Shown here: in pieces, positions 24,668 to 32,642 of the stretch
Layout: the number at the start of each line of letters is the position of its first letter
Numbering within the stretch: position 1 is the stretch's first letter
DNA from: Streptosporangium subroseum
GTDB lineage: Bacteria; Actinomycetota; Actinomycetes; Streptosporangiales; Streptosporangiaceae
Length of the DNA: 64,000 nt
Direction: 5' to 3'
NCBI RefSeq assembly: GCF_900188345.1
Contig: NZ_FZOD01000003.1
Location: forward strand, 1-64,000
Made by a program: the position numbers and the translations under genes
Notes under the pieces: model-generated
The model's input: only the letters and a program-made list of their open reading frames with translations
What the model was told of the DNA's origin: nothing
The model's database searches: none

Positions 24668-26327
24668 GGGTCTGTCCAGTTAACGGCTCTGTCTCGTAAT
24701 CGGTGGTAGCGCTGGGTAATGTCACGGGAGGAGAATGCGGTGGCGAAGGAGGTCGAATCCGGCGCGGCCGTGCATCTGTCTCATGATCCTTTTCGTGCGG
24801 GTGTTGACGCCTTCGGTCCGGCCGTTGTGGTGGGGCAGGGTGAGAGCGGCATCGACGGCCGCGCGGTCGAGCTCCACTCCGTTGGCGAAGCCGTGCAGAT
24901 GAGGTAGATCGGCAGCGCGTGCGGCGGTGATCCACTCGGTGAGCTGGGTGTCGTTTCCGACGGCAGGGGTGAGCAGCTCAGCGAAGGCGTGGATGAGGCG
25001 GGCGAGTGCGGCCAGCTCAGGGCATGCGGCGGTGAGATCCCGCAGCAGGTCAGCGTCCTTGTCGCGTAGCCGGTCGGGGTCTGTGAGCAAGAGCCGGTTG
25101 AGATGGCGGGCAGTGATGACGGGCCGGTCGCCTTCGGCTCGGCCCTGGGTGAGGTAGCGGTAGAGGAGGTTGAGGCTGCCGGTGTAGCCGAGTTCCCTGA
25201 TCTCATGGAACAGCCGCATCACCGGAACGGCCGGATCCTCAGCGCGGCGGGCGCGCAGGTGGTCGCGGTAGGGGTCGACGAGGGTCTGTCGGTAGCGCGG
25301 AGCACGGCGGACTTCCTCGGGCTCGCTCCTGCGGGCGTAGCGTTTGACGGTGTTCAGGGACACGTCGAGTCGGCGGGCGCATTCCATCAGGCCAACGCCC
25401 TTGCCGAGGAGGTCATGAACCTGATGCCAGCGCTCGCGGGTGGTTCGCTCGCGGACGCCCCCAGGACGGGGCGGGTTGACCGCCGCCCAGCAGGAGGTAT
25501 GGGAGCGGACCTCGGCCAGGGTCTTGTCGCACAAGTTCCGCCACAGGTGCCACCTGTCGCTGACCTGCACCGCGTCGGGCAGTGCCCGGCGGACGGCCTC
25601 ACCATAGGTGAGGGAACCGTCCCGGCAGACGATCTCCACGCCGGGATGAGCACGCAGCCACACCTCCAGCACCTCGGCGCCGCGACCTGGCAACACGTCG
25701 ATCCGCGTCCCCGTCTCGGCGTCAATGAGGATCGTGGCGTACCGGTGGCGGCGTCTCAACGCGAAGTCATCGACGCCCAGCACCCGCGGCACTCCAACCG
25801 CAGGCAGCGGCAGTCGCCTGAGCAGCCGCAACGCGGTCGACCGCGCTACCTGCACGCCCAAGGCCCGGGACAACCGGACACTCGCCCTGCCCGCGAGCTC
25901 TCTCACCACCGCGCCCAACTGGTCGGCGAGTCGGTTCGTCCGGCGCTGGTAGCGCTCCAGCAGCCCGGGTACCTGCTCCCGGAACGTCCGTCGCGAGCAA
26001 CTCCACACCGGGCAGGCCATCCGCCGCACCCGCACCGACACCACCACCCGCCGGCCGTCCACGGGAAGGTCCGCGACCATCCGGCCGCAAAACCCATGCA
26101 CCCTGCCAGTCGGCGTCGCGCACACCGGACACAGCACGGGATCGTCCCGAGTCCGTGCCACCACCCGAACCAGATTGCCCTCGTCCACCACACCCTCGAT
26201 GACCAGGGCAGACAACCCCGAAAACACCACACCCGCAAGAGCGTCGATCTCCAGCACACCTCAGCCTGGCATCAGTGACGCACGGCTACCACCGATTACG
26301 GGACAGAGCCCTTAACTGGACAGACCC
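24668..26327 (-). mobile_element. ISL3-family insertion sequence, apparently intact
   Basis: 1,660 bp bounded by 43-bp terminal inverted repeats (24668-24710 and 26285-26327) with only two mismatches; the ends read gggtctgtccagttaa inward. It contains a full-length transposase gene. No obvious direct target duplication of the usual 8 bp was seen at the flanks. Confidence 0.92.
24722..26257 (-). CDS. ISL3-family transposase
   Basis: A 511-residue DDE transposase. The N-terminal zinc-binding region has C-P-V-C and a later C-P-x4-C type pair (CPVCATPTG, ACPVWSCSRRTF). The catalytic core shows VLGVDDFALRRR (first Asp), VCRDGSLTY (second Asp) and the final acidic motif near HNGRTEGVNTRTK. A helix-turn-helix (GLMECARRLDVSLNTVKRY) sits within the insertion typical of the family. 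The frame is complete from GTG 26257, and the near-identical ends make recent activity plausible. Confidence 0.95.
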   Translation of the reverse strand: MLEIDALAGVVFSGLSALVIEGVVDEGNLVRVVARTRDDPVLCPVCATPTGRVHGFCGRMVADLPVDGRRVVVSVRVRRMACPVWSCSRRTFREQVPGLLERYQRRTNRLADQLGAVVRELAGRASVRLSRALGVQVARSTALRLLRRLPLPAVGVPRVLGVDDFALRRRHRYATILIDAETGTRIDVLPGRGAEVLEVWLRAHPGVEIVCRDGSLTYGEAVRRALPDAVQVSDRWHLWRNLCDKTLAEVRSHTSCWAAVNPPRPGGVRERTTRERWHQVHDLLGKGVGLMECARRLDVSLNTVKRYARRSEPEEVRRAPRYRQTLVDPYRDHLRARRAEDPAVPVMRLFHEIRELGYTGSLNLLYRYLTQGRAEGDRPVITARHLNRLLLTDPDRLRDKDADLLRDLTAACPELAALARLIHAFAELLTPAVGNDTQLTEWITAARAADLPHLHGFANGVELDRAAVDAALTLPHHNGRTEGVNTRTKRIMRQMHGRAGFDLLRHRILLP

Positions 26328-26500
26328 GGTTGAGAGGTCGGCTGGAACAGAGGGGGTGAGGCGGGGCGCGCAATCAGCCAGGGTCCGATCGCGGGCTGTC
26401 GCAGCCGCAGGTCAGTGACGCTGACAGCCGATCTCCTCTGACTCCCGGGCCCACCGCGTGTGTTGGTCAATGCCTGCGGATCGGTTTGGGGGTCGCCGAG

Positions 26501-26902
26501 TCAGTGAAGTTGTCCGGTCTGGTGGAGGTGATCGAAGATGATCTGGTCGACCGGGGACACGCGGTCGCGGTCGGCGTAGGTCAGCCAGGTGATTTCTTCG
26601 ATCTCGCTGCTGGGTGCCGGTACTCCGTGATGGTCGGCGGTGTAGCAGGTCATCCGCACGGTGATGCCGTCGGCGTGGCCGTGTGCCTGGGCGTGGTAGG
26701 TGCCCACGTGGGTGGCGGTGGCGGGGATGATGGTGATGGAGAGTTCCTCGTCGATCTCGCGGATGAGGGTGTCGAGGTCGGTTTCGCCGGGTTCACGTTT
26801 GCCGCCGGGGATGTAGTAGGCGTTCTTGCCTCGTGAGCGGGTGCTGAGGATCTTGCCGTTGTCCAGGTGGATCCAGGCGATCTTGTCGATGGTCTTTTTC
26901 AC
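26501..26902 (-). CDS. Nudix hydrolase
   Basis: A 133-residue Nudix protein. The Nudix box is seen as GGKREPGETDLDTLIREIDEELSI: G-x5-E-x7-R-E-x-x-E-E, with Ser replacing the late Gly. The family hydrolyses nucleoside diphosphates linked to another moiety; the substrate is not readable here. Size is typical of a minimal single-domain Nudix. It lies between the ISL3 element and an acetyltransferase gene on the same strand. Confidence 0.92.
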   Translation of the reverse strand: MKKTIDKIAWIHLDNGKILSTRSRGKNAYYIPGGKREPGETDLDTLIREIDEELSITIIPATATHVGTYHAQAHGHADGITVRMTCYTADHHGVPAPSSEIEEITWLTYADRDRVSPVDQIIFDHLHQTGQLH

Positions 26903-27013
26903 CGTGTGCTCCTGGTGGCGGAGGTAGTGGAAAGGGTTCAGGCGGCCAGGTCATCGGGGGGTTGCGCACGCCGGTCCCAGCGTGCGGCAGGGCCCCGGGC
27001 CACCGGGGCCGCG

Positions 27014-27553
27014 TCAGGGGGCGGCTCTCCCCGCCGGTCGGTGGCCGTTGTTCGCCGCCAGGCTGTGCAGGGCTTCGCCGTCAATTCTCAGGACCGCTAT
27101 CTCGTCGAGCTCGCGAGCGTGCAGGCGATCGTAGAAGCGCAGGGCCGGCTCGTTGGTGCGCAGCACCCACCACTCGAAGCGGGCACAGCCCCGCCGTACC
27201 GCCAGCTCGGCAAGGTGAGAGAGCAGTGCCTGCCCCAGTCCGCTCCCTCGGTGCCCGGGACGGACGTACAGGTCTTCGAGATGGATGCCTGCCCGGCCGC
27301 GCACGGTGCTGTAGGTGGAGTAGAAAAGGGCGAACGCAACCGGCTGCCCGTCGATCGTCGCCAACAGGGCTTCCGCCAGCGGCTGCGGACCGAACAGGGC
27401 CTCTGCCACATCTCGTGGCCGGGCGGTGACCGGCTCGGGATGCTCTTCCACTTCCGCGAGTTCGACGATGAATCGGTGCAGCACGTCGACATCGCCCGGC
27501 TCTGCCGGACGGATGAGCAGTTCGGGAGTTGGGGGCATTTCTGGGCGATTCAT
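27014..27553 (-). CDS. GNAT-family N-acetyltransferase
   Basis: About 179 residues from ATG 27553 (27538 is also possible). The acetyl-CoA loop appears as LYVRPGHRGSGLGQALL (Q/R-x-x-G-x-G/A type), followed by the C-terminal beta-bulge and WWVLRTNEPALRFYDRLHARELDE, standard for GNAT motif B. It resembles the diamine and thialysine acetyltransferase branch (IELAEVEEHPEPV). The acceptor is unknown. About 110 bases separate it from the Nudix gene downstream. Confidence 0.9.
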   Translation of the reverse strand: MNRPEMPPTPELLIRPAEPGDVDVLHRFIVELAEVEEHPEPVTARPRDVAEALFGPQPLAEALLATIDGQPVAFALFYSTYSTVRGRAGIHLEDLYVRPGHRGSGLGQALLSHLAELAVRRGCARFEWWVLRTNEPALRFYDRLHARELDEIAVLRIDGEALHSLAANNGHRPAGRAAP

Positions 27554-27856
27554 CCAGGTATTGTGCCTGTTCCGTTCCGCCACACGCATGCCGCGCCGTA
27601 CTTACGTCATCCGCGGGTCACATCACTGCTCAGACGCGGTTCAACGATTGCCGCGGGTGACCGAGGCCCGCTGCTGCGGTCGGGGGCGATCGGCTGTGTC
27701 AGCCTGCTTGGCCCATCCTCACCGGTGAGCCCCTCGACGGCGGGACGCACCACGGAATCAGCCGGACATGCCGATGAGCGCATGTCGATCTCTCCGTCGC
27801 CCTGCGGAAACCACCCTGCGACAACCACGGAACCGATTCCCTCCACGGCGGGAGTC

Positions 27857-28732
27857 CTAGGCCGACGTGGTGATGAGCTCGTCGGTGACCCACTGCGCGG
27901 CGTTGGCGGGGTAGGGAGCTGACAGTCCGAGGACGATGTGCCGGAAACCGGCGTCGAGCGCCTCGCCGATCGCGTCCCGGGTGATGCCGGGCTGGTCGTA
28001 GGAGACCGGCAGGTGGATCGAGCGGATGATCGAGGCGGGGTCGCGACCGATCTCGGTGCAGTAGCGGTCCAGCAGTGCACTGCGGCCGACGGCGTCGTCG
28101 ATGTCTCCGCCGGGGATGTTCCACAGGTCGGCGTGCTCGGCGACCACGCGGAGCACAGGGGCCGAGCGTCCGCCGATGAGGATCGGCGGATGAGGGCGCT
28201 GGACGGGTTTGGGGTTGCAGAACGCTCCGGTGAGGTGGACGTAGGTGCCATCGAAATCGAACGGTTCGGTCTCGGTCCACAGCCGCCGGATAACCGTGCA
28301 CGCTTCGGCGAGGCTCCCCACGGCGTGGGCGGAGTCGTGGAAGGGCAGGCCGTGTGCGTCATACTCGCGCCGGGCCAGCGGGTGGCTGGGTCGTGAGCCC
28401 GCGCCGATGCCGAAGTCGAGCCGTCCGCCGGAGACGATGTCGACGGTCGCGGCGATTTTGGCCAGCATCGCGGGCGGTCGGAAGCGGTTGCTGGTCACGA
28501 GCAGGCCGAGGCGCAGTCGTCGGGTCTGTGCAGCGAGGGCCGAGAGCAGCGTCCAGCCTTCGTGGGTCGGTCCGCTCGGGTCGCCGCCGATCGGCATGAG
28601 GTGATCGAACAGCCACGCATGCTCGATCTCCGGGATGGCGTCCGCCTCTCGCCAGACCCGCAGGATGTCGTGGTAGTCGACCTGCGAGGGGGCGGTCATG
28701 ATCCCGAAACGGGGCCGAGGTGTTTGCGGCAT
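27857..28732 (-). CDS. LLM-class F420-dependent oxidoreductase
   Basis: A 291-residue luciferase-like TIM-barrel protein with blocks AWLFDHLMPIGGDPSGP, LRLGLLVTSNRFRPPAMLAKIAATVD and SGGRLDFGIGAGSRPSHP. These are typical of actinobacterial F420-binding oxidoreductases, where family members use reduced F420 or FMN. The substrate is unknown. The following gene on the same strand is an aldo/keto reductase, but 170 bases separate them and each probably has its own promoter. Confidence 0.9.
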   Translation of the reverse strand: MPQTPRPRFGIMTAPSQVDYHDILRVWREADAIPEIEHAWLFDHLMPIGGDPSGPTHEGWTLLSALAAQTRRLRLGLLVTSNRFRPPAMLAKIAATVDIVSGGRLDFGIGAGSRPSHPLARREYDAHGLPFHDSAHAVGSLAEACTVIRRLWTETEPFDFDGTYVHLTGAFCNPKPVQRPHPPILIGGRSAPVLRVVAEHADLWNIPGGDIDDAVGRSALLDRYCTEIGRDPASIIRSIHLPVSYDQPGITRDAIGEALDAGFRHIVLGLSAPYPANAAQWVTDELITTSA

Positions 28733-28906
28733 GGGCGGTTGGTCCTTTCGGCACGGGTGGGAACACGCTCCGGTTCGGAAGCTGACAGGAGGCTTGGGTC
28801 TTTGAGGGCCTGCCCTTGCGACGTGTCAGGCGGCAGACGCGTCAGGCGGCAGGGGGGTGCGTAAGCTACTGCTCGCCTGCCGTCTGGTGACCGACGCGAC
28901 GAGCGA

Positions 28907-29926
28907 TCAGCGACGTCGCCGCGTTGCGTCAAGCAGGGCGGGCGGCGTGTCGAACTTCTCGTGTGCGGCGAGGTCGACGCCCGGCGCGACGATCGCGTCG
29001 ATCGCGTCGAGCACGTCGGCGGAGAGCACGGTGTCCGCGGCGGCGAGCTGAGAGTGCAGGTGGTCCATGGTGCGGGGGCCGATGATCGCGCTGGTCACGG
29101 CGGGGTGCGCGGTGACGAATCCGAGCGCGAGCTGGATCATCGTCAGACCGGCCTCGTCGGCGACCTTCGCCAGCTGCTCGACGGCATCGAGCCTGGCCCG
29201 GTTGGAGGGGATGGCGGTGTCGAAGCGCTGCGGCATGAGCGTCGAACGGCTGGTGGTGATTTCCCGGCCCTCGCGGACCGCGCCCGACAGCCAGCCCGAG
29301 GCCAACGGACTCCACGCCAGCACGCCGAGTCCGTACTGCTCGGTCACGGGCAGGACGTGGGTCTCGATCCCGCGCTGCAGGATCGAGTAGCTGGGCTGTT
29401 CGGTGACGTACCGGCTCAGGCGACTCTCCCGGGCGGCCCATTCGGCCTGCACGATGCGGTAGGCGGGGAACGTCGAGGAGCCGAAGTAACGGATCTTTCC
29501 CGCGCGCTGTAGGTCGGTCAGGGCCGACAGCGTCTCCTCATCGCTGGTGCTCGGGTCCCAGCGGTGGATCTGGTAGAGATCGACATGGTCGACGCCCAGA
29601 CGGCGCAGGCTGTTGTCCAGCTCGGTGACCAGCCAGCGGCGCGAACTGCCCTGATGGTTGCGCTCGTCGTCCATCGGCATGCCCGCCTTCGTGGCCAGCA
29701 CGAGGTCGTCGCGGCGGCCGGCGATGGCCTTGCCGACCATCTCCTCCGACTCGCCCTGGCTGTACCTGTCGGCGGTGTCGATGAGGTTGATTCCCCCCTC
29801 CAGGGCGGCGTCGACCATGGCGGTGACCTCGTCCTGGGTGGTGCGTCCCAAACTGCCGAAGTTCATCGCGCCGAGCACGAGGGTGCTGACCTGCACACCG
29901 GTGCGGCCCAAGGTGCGGTATTGCAT
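28907..29926 (-). CDS. aldo/keto reductase
   Basis: A 339-residue NADPH-dependent aldo/keto reductase. The catalytic tetrad is recognisable: Asp in LIDTADRYSQG with Tyr, Lys in LVLATKAG and His in YQIHRWD. The cofactor region is near IIGPRTMDHL. ATG 29926 (MQYRTLGRTG) is the family N-terminus; a GTG-type extension to 30004 overlaps the operators. It is divergent from the TetR-type gene, and paired palindromes between them indicate repression of this gene by that regulator. Confidence 0.92.
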   Translation of the reverse strand: MQYRTLGRTGVQVSTLVLGAMNFGSLGRTTQDEVTAMVDAALEGGINLIDTADRYSQGESEEMVGKAIAGRRDDLVLATKAGMPMDDERNHQGSSRRWLVTELDNSLRRLGVDHVDLYQIHRWDPSTSDEETLSALTDLQRAGKIRYFGSSTFPAYRIVQAEWAARESRLSRYVTEQPSYSILQRGIETHVLPVTEQYGLGVLAWSPLASGWLSGAVREGREITTSRSTLMPQRFDTAIPSNRARLDAVEQLAKVADEAGLTMIQLALGFVTAHPAVTSAIIGPRTMDHLHSQLAAADTVLSADVLDAIDAIVAPGVDLAAHEKFDTPPALLDATRRRR

Positions 29927-30004
29927 GACTGTTCCCCCTGAGAGGTTGGGTACGTGGCTTGGTTCCGGCCCGCCCGTTCTGGCATCCTGAACAAACGGAT
30001 CCAT

Positions 30005-30065
30005 GTTCCGCTAAGCAACAAGCGGAACCGTGTTCCGCTAATCAATATACGGAACACAGTTCCGT
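30005..30065. promoter_or_regulatory. array of TetR-type operators
   Basis: Two palindromes: agcggaac-cgt-gttccgct (30021-30039) and acggaac-aca-gttccgt (30049-30065), centres about 27 bp apart. An additional half site gttccgct at 30005-30012 also pairs with 30021-30028. They lie between the divergent aldo/keto reductase and TetR-type genes. Confidence 0.75.
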
Positions 30066-30087
30066 TTGCCAAATGGAGTGACGCGCA

Positions 30088-30675
30088 GTGGTCGACATCG
30101 ACAACGGATCAGGGTCGTCAGCCCCGCGGAAGCGGGCCGACGCCCGGCGTAACGAGGAGACTCTGCTGGGCGTGGCCGCCGCGGCTTTCATCACTTCCGG
30201 CGTCGATGTGCCCGTACGCGACATCGCCGCCCAGGCCGGCGTGGGCGTGGGCACGATCTACCGCCACTTCCCGACGCGGGCCGATCTCATCGTCGCCGTC
30301 TACCGGCACCAGGTCGAGGCGTGCGCCGAGGCCGGTCCGGCACTGCTGGCGAGCAGCAGCACACCGCACGCCGCCCTGGCGCTGTGGATCGACCTCTTCG
30401 TCGACTTCCTGGTCACCAAGCACGGCCTCGCCGAGGCACTGCAATCCGACGATGCCGCCTTCGAGACTCTGCACGCCTATTTCCTCGACCGCCTCGTCCC
30501 CGTGTGCGACCAACTGCTCGACGCCGCCGCCGCGGCGGGCGAGATCTCCCCGGACATGGATGCCTACCAACTGCTGCGTGGCGTCGGCAATCTCTGTATC
30601 GGCGCGGGCAACAACCCCCGCTACGACGCACGTCGCATGGTCGGACTCCTCATCACAGGGCTGCGCCTCCACTAG
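30088..30675 (+). CDS. TetR-family transcriptional repressor
   Basis: A 195-residue regulator. The N-terminal TetR helix-turn-helix is VPVRDIAAQAGVGVGTIYRHFPTRADLI at about residues 33-60. The C-terminal ligand-binding domain is all-helical (LALWIDLFVDFLVTKHGLAEALQ). GTG 30088 is the likely start. It probably represses itself and the divergent aldo/keto reductase through the palindromes at 30005-30065, and may sense a substrate of that enzyme. The ligand is unknown. Confidence 0.93.
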   Translation: MVDIDNGSGSSAPRKRADARRNEETLLGVAAAAFITSGVDVPVRDIAAQAGVGVGTIYRHFPTRADLIVAVYRHQVEACAEAGPALLASSSTPHAALALWIDLFVDFLVTKHGLAEALQSDDAAFETLHAYFLDRLVPVCDQLLDAAAAAGEISPDMDAYQLLRGVGNLCIGAGNNPRYDARRMVGLLITGLRLH

Positions 30676-30743
30676 GGAGGGTCGGCCACGAGTTCCTCAC
30701 GCGGCAGCGTCCGGCAGATGAGCGAGCTGTTACCCTGGTTCGC

Positions 30744-30823
30744 GACGCGGGGTGCCCCGGAATGTCCGGGGCTGAGAGCACACCCGTCGAACCTGATCTA
30801 GTTCGAACTAGCGAAGGGACGTC
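30744..30823 (+). promoter_or_regulatory. TPP (thiamine pyrophosphate) riboswitch
   Basis: Conserved THI-box elements are present in order: ggggtgcc (30749-30756), gctgaga (30771-30777), caccc, aacctgatct, and gcgaaggga (30811-30819). P1 is formed by gacg (30744-30747) with cgtc (30820-30823). The 3' strand of P1 ends at the base before the tenA ATG, so the Shine-Dalgarno (aaggga) is part of the aptamer. TPP binding would block ribosome access directly. Confidence 0.95.
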
Positions 30824-31510
30824 ATGTTCTGCGACGACGTCTGGGCACGTTCCGCCACACTGCTACAAGCCATCCATCAGCACCCCTTCAACGCCGCACT
30901 CGGTGAAGGCACACTCGACCACCGGCGGTTCGCCTTCTACATCGTGCAGGACGCCAGATACCTCGAGGCGTTCTCCAAGGCGCTCGCCACCGCCTCGGTG
31001 CGGGCCGGCGATTCCCAGGAGGCCGCGTTCTGGTCGCGCAGCGCGCACGCCGCACTGGACGCTGAGCGAACCCTGCACGAGGGCTACATCGAGGAGTACG
31101 GTCTGACCGCCGCCGATCTCTCCGGCATCCGGACCTCGCCCACCTGCCTCGGCTACTCCTCCTTTCTGCAGGCCGTCGCGCTCGCCGCGCCGTACCCGGT
31201 GCTCGTGGCCGCCGTTCTGCCGTGTTTCTGGGTCTACCAGGACGTGGGCGCGGCGCTTCTGAAGCAGACCGGCGACATCGCCGACCACCCTTACCGGGCA
31301 TGGATCTCCACCTATGCCGATCCGGACTTCGCCAAGTCGGTCGAGCAGGCCAAAGAGATCACCGATCGACTGGCGGCCACGGCGGACGACGCGACCCGCG
31401 CGGCCATGACCGAGGCGTTCGTCCAGGCCACAGAGTACGAGTGGATGTTCTGGGACAGTGCGTGGCACCGGGAGGCGTGGCCCACGGCGCAATGGCTGCC
31501 CAACGACTGA
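30824..31510 (+). CDS. tenA: aminopyrimidine aminohydrolase / thiaminase II
   Basis: A 228-residue TenA. It acts in thiamine salvage, converting aminomethyl-pyrimidine to hydroxymethyl-pyrimidine, with thiaminase side activity. It matches family blocks HPFNAALGEGTLDHRRFAFYIVQDARYLEAF (N-terminal), TCLGYSSFL (around the catalytic cysteine), AAVLPCFWVYQDVG and the C-terminal EYEWMFWDSAW, which contains the active-site glutamate region. The TPP riboswitch immediately upstream confirms the pathway. It appears monocistronic, with a terminator hairpin at 31527. Confidence 0.96.
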   Translation: MFCDDVWARSATLLQAIHQHPFNAALGEGTLDHRRFAFYIVQDARYLEAFSKALATASVRAGDSQEAAFWSRSAHAALDAERTLHEGYIEEYGLTAADLSGIRTSPTCLGYSSFLQAVALAAPYPVLVAAVLPCFWVYQDVGAALLKQTGDIADHPYRAWISTYADPDFAKSVEQAKEITDRLAATADDATRAAMTEAFVQATEYEWMFWDSAWHREAWPTAQWLPND

Positions 31511-31526
31511 CACCGGCATTTCCGCG

Positions 31527-31560
31527 CGCTGACCCGATCATGCAAAAGACCGGGTCAGCG
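31527..31560 (+). terminator. terminator after tenA
   Basis: 10-bp perfect stem cgctgacccg / cgggtcagcg (31527-31536, 31551-31560) with a 14-base loop, 17 bases after the tenA stop. Confidence 0.8.
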
Positions 31561-31607
31561 CGTTGATGATCTCGTCCGACACCGGTCACCGAGGGTTCTG
31601 TCGAGGG

Positions 31608-32486
31608 TCAGCTGAGTGGGCCGCTATCAACGTGATCGCCGCGGAGTAAGCCGAGGATGTGCGGCCAGGCGGTTGCTCCCAAGGCGGCGTCGGCGACGCT
31701 GTCGCCTCCGTAGCAAAAGTGCGGCGATGCCGGAGCCGGACTCTCACCCGGAAGACGGGGGCGATGGCCGGCGTCGGCTCGGCTGACCAAACGAACCGCG
31801 CCGGTGGCGTGACGACGAGCGGCCAGTCGTTCCGCGAAGGGTAGCGATGGCCACATCGCATCGTCTCCCCCGGCTACCAGCAGCACTTCGGCCCTGGCCT
31901 TCTCCACCGGGATCTCGGCGGCGTGGACCATGTCGGCGAACTTCTCTTCGCTGCGTTCATACAGCCCGCGAAGGGCAACCGGACCATCATGATCTGGTTC
32001 CTCGGGCGTCCATTCGTCGTCATAAGGGACAAAGGGAAGAGGCTGCCCCCTCCAGGTCCAGGACGACCGGTACGGACGACGCTGCCCATCTCGCCCCGGA
32101 CCGACATTCCCCCAGACCACGGAGGTCGGCGACAGCGCGATAACCGCGTCCACGCGCCGGTCGTGGATAGAGGTGAGCAGGGCGGCCTCGGCTCCCTTGG
32201 AAATTCCCAGGAGGCAGATACGGCGAGCTCCGCTGGATTCAAGCAGATCAATGGCGGACACGAAGGTTTCCAGCGGTATTTCGCAGATGCCTGGAGGTTG
32301 ACCGGGTCCGCCGAACCATCGGATCGACAGCGCGGTCAGTCCGTGGTTGGCGAGGACTCGTGATCTCTCACGTTCGATGCGCCCGCTGGAGCCGGCCAGG
32401 ACGAGGACGCCTGTGTCACTGCCGGTAGCAGGAGTGATCATCACGCCCTGCCACGGTTCGGTCAGCTCTTGCTCGTCGACGTTCAT
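31608..32486 (-). CDS. alpha/beta hydrolase, acyl-CoA thioester hydrolase (BAAT C-terminal) like
   Basis: About 292 residues. The nucleophile elbow is LLGISKGAEA (G-x-S-x-G), the acid residue lies in VLLVAGGDDAMWPS and the histidine in ADAGHR. This order and spacing match the C-terminal catalytic domain of BAAT/acyl-CoA thioesterases, without their N-terminal beta-sandwich. ATG 32486 (MNVDEQEL) follows a G-rich Shine-Dalgarno-like run. A role in acyl-thioester or ester cleavage is likely; the substrate is unknown. Confidence 0.85.
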   Translation of the reverse strand: MNVDEQELTEPWQGVMITPATGSDTGVLVLAGSSGRIERERSRVLANHGLTALSIRWFGGPGQPPGICEIPLETFVSAIDLLESSGARRICLLGISKGAEAALLTSIHDRRVDAVIALSPTSVVWGNVGPGRDGQRRPYRSSWTWRGQPLPFVPYDDEWTPEEPDHDGPVALRGLYERSEEKFADMVHAAEIPVEKARAEVLLVAGGDDAMWPSLPFAERLAARRHATGAVRLVSRADAGHRPRLPGESPAPASPHFCYGGDSVADAALGATAWPHILGLLRGDHVDSGPLS

Positions 32487-32642
32487 ACTGCCCCGCCCCC
32501 CTTCCAACGGCGAATCTCGCAGGCCGCGTAGGGTGACCGAGTTTATGGCACCCGCAGGGCTCGGCCCTGCCCGCGGGCTCGGTCGCGATGTGCTCGCGGT
32601 CCGAGCGTGGCGGGAAGGGCCGGCCCTCGGTGCGACGCCGAA

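Noticed and set aside
19143..26330. Genomic island integrated at tRNA-Arg
   Set aside because: The accessory region begins here, but no downstream copy of the tRNA 3' end and no integrase gene were seen, so integration at this tRNA is not supported.
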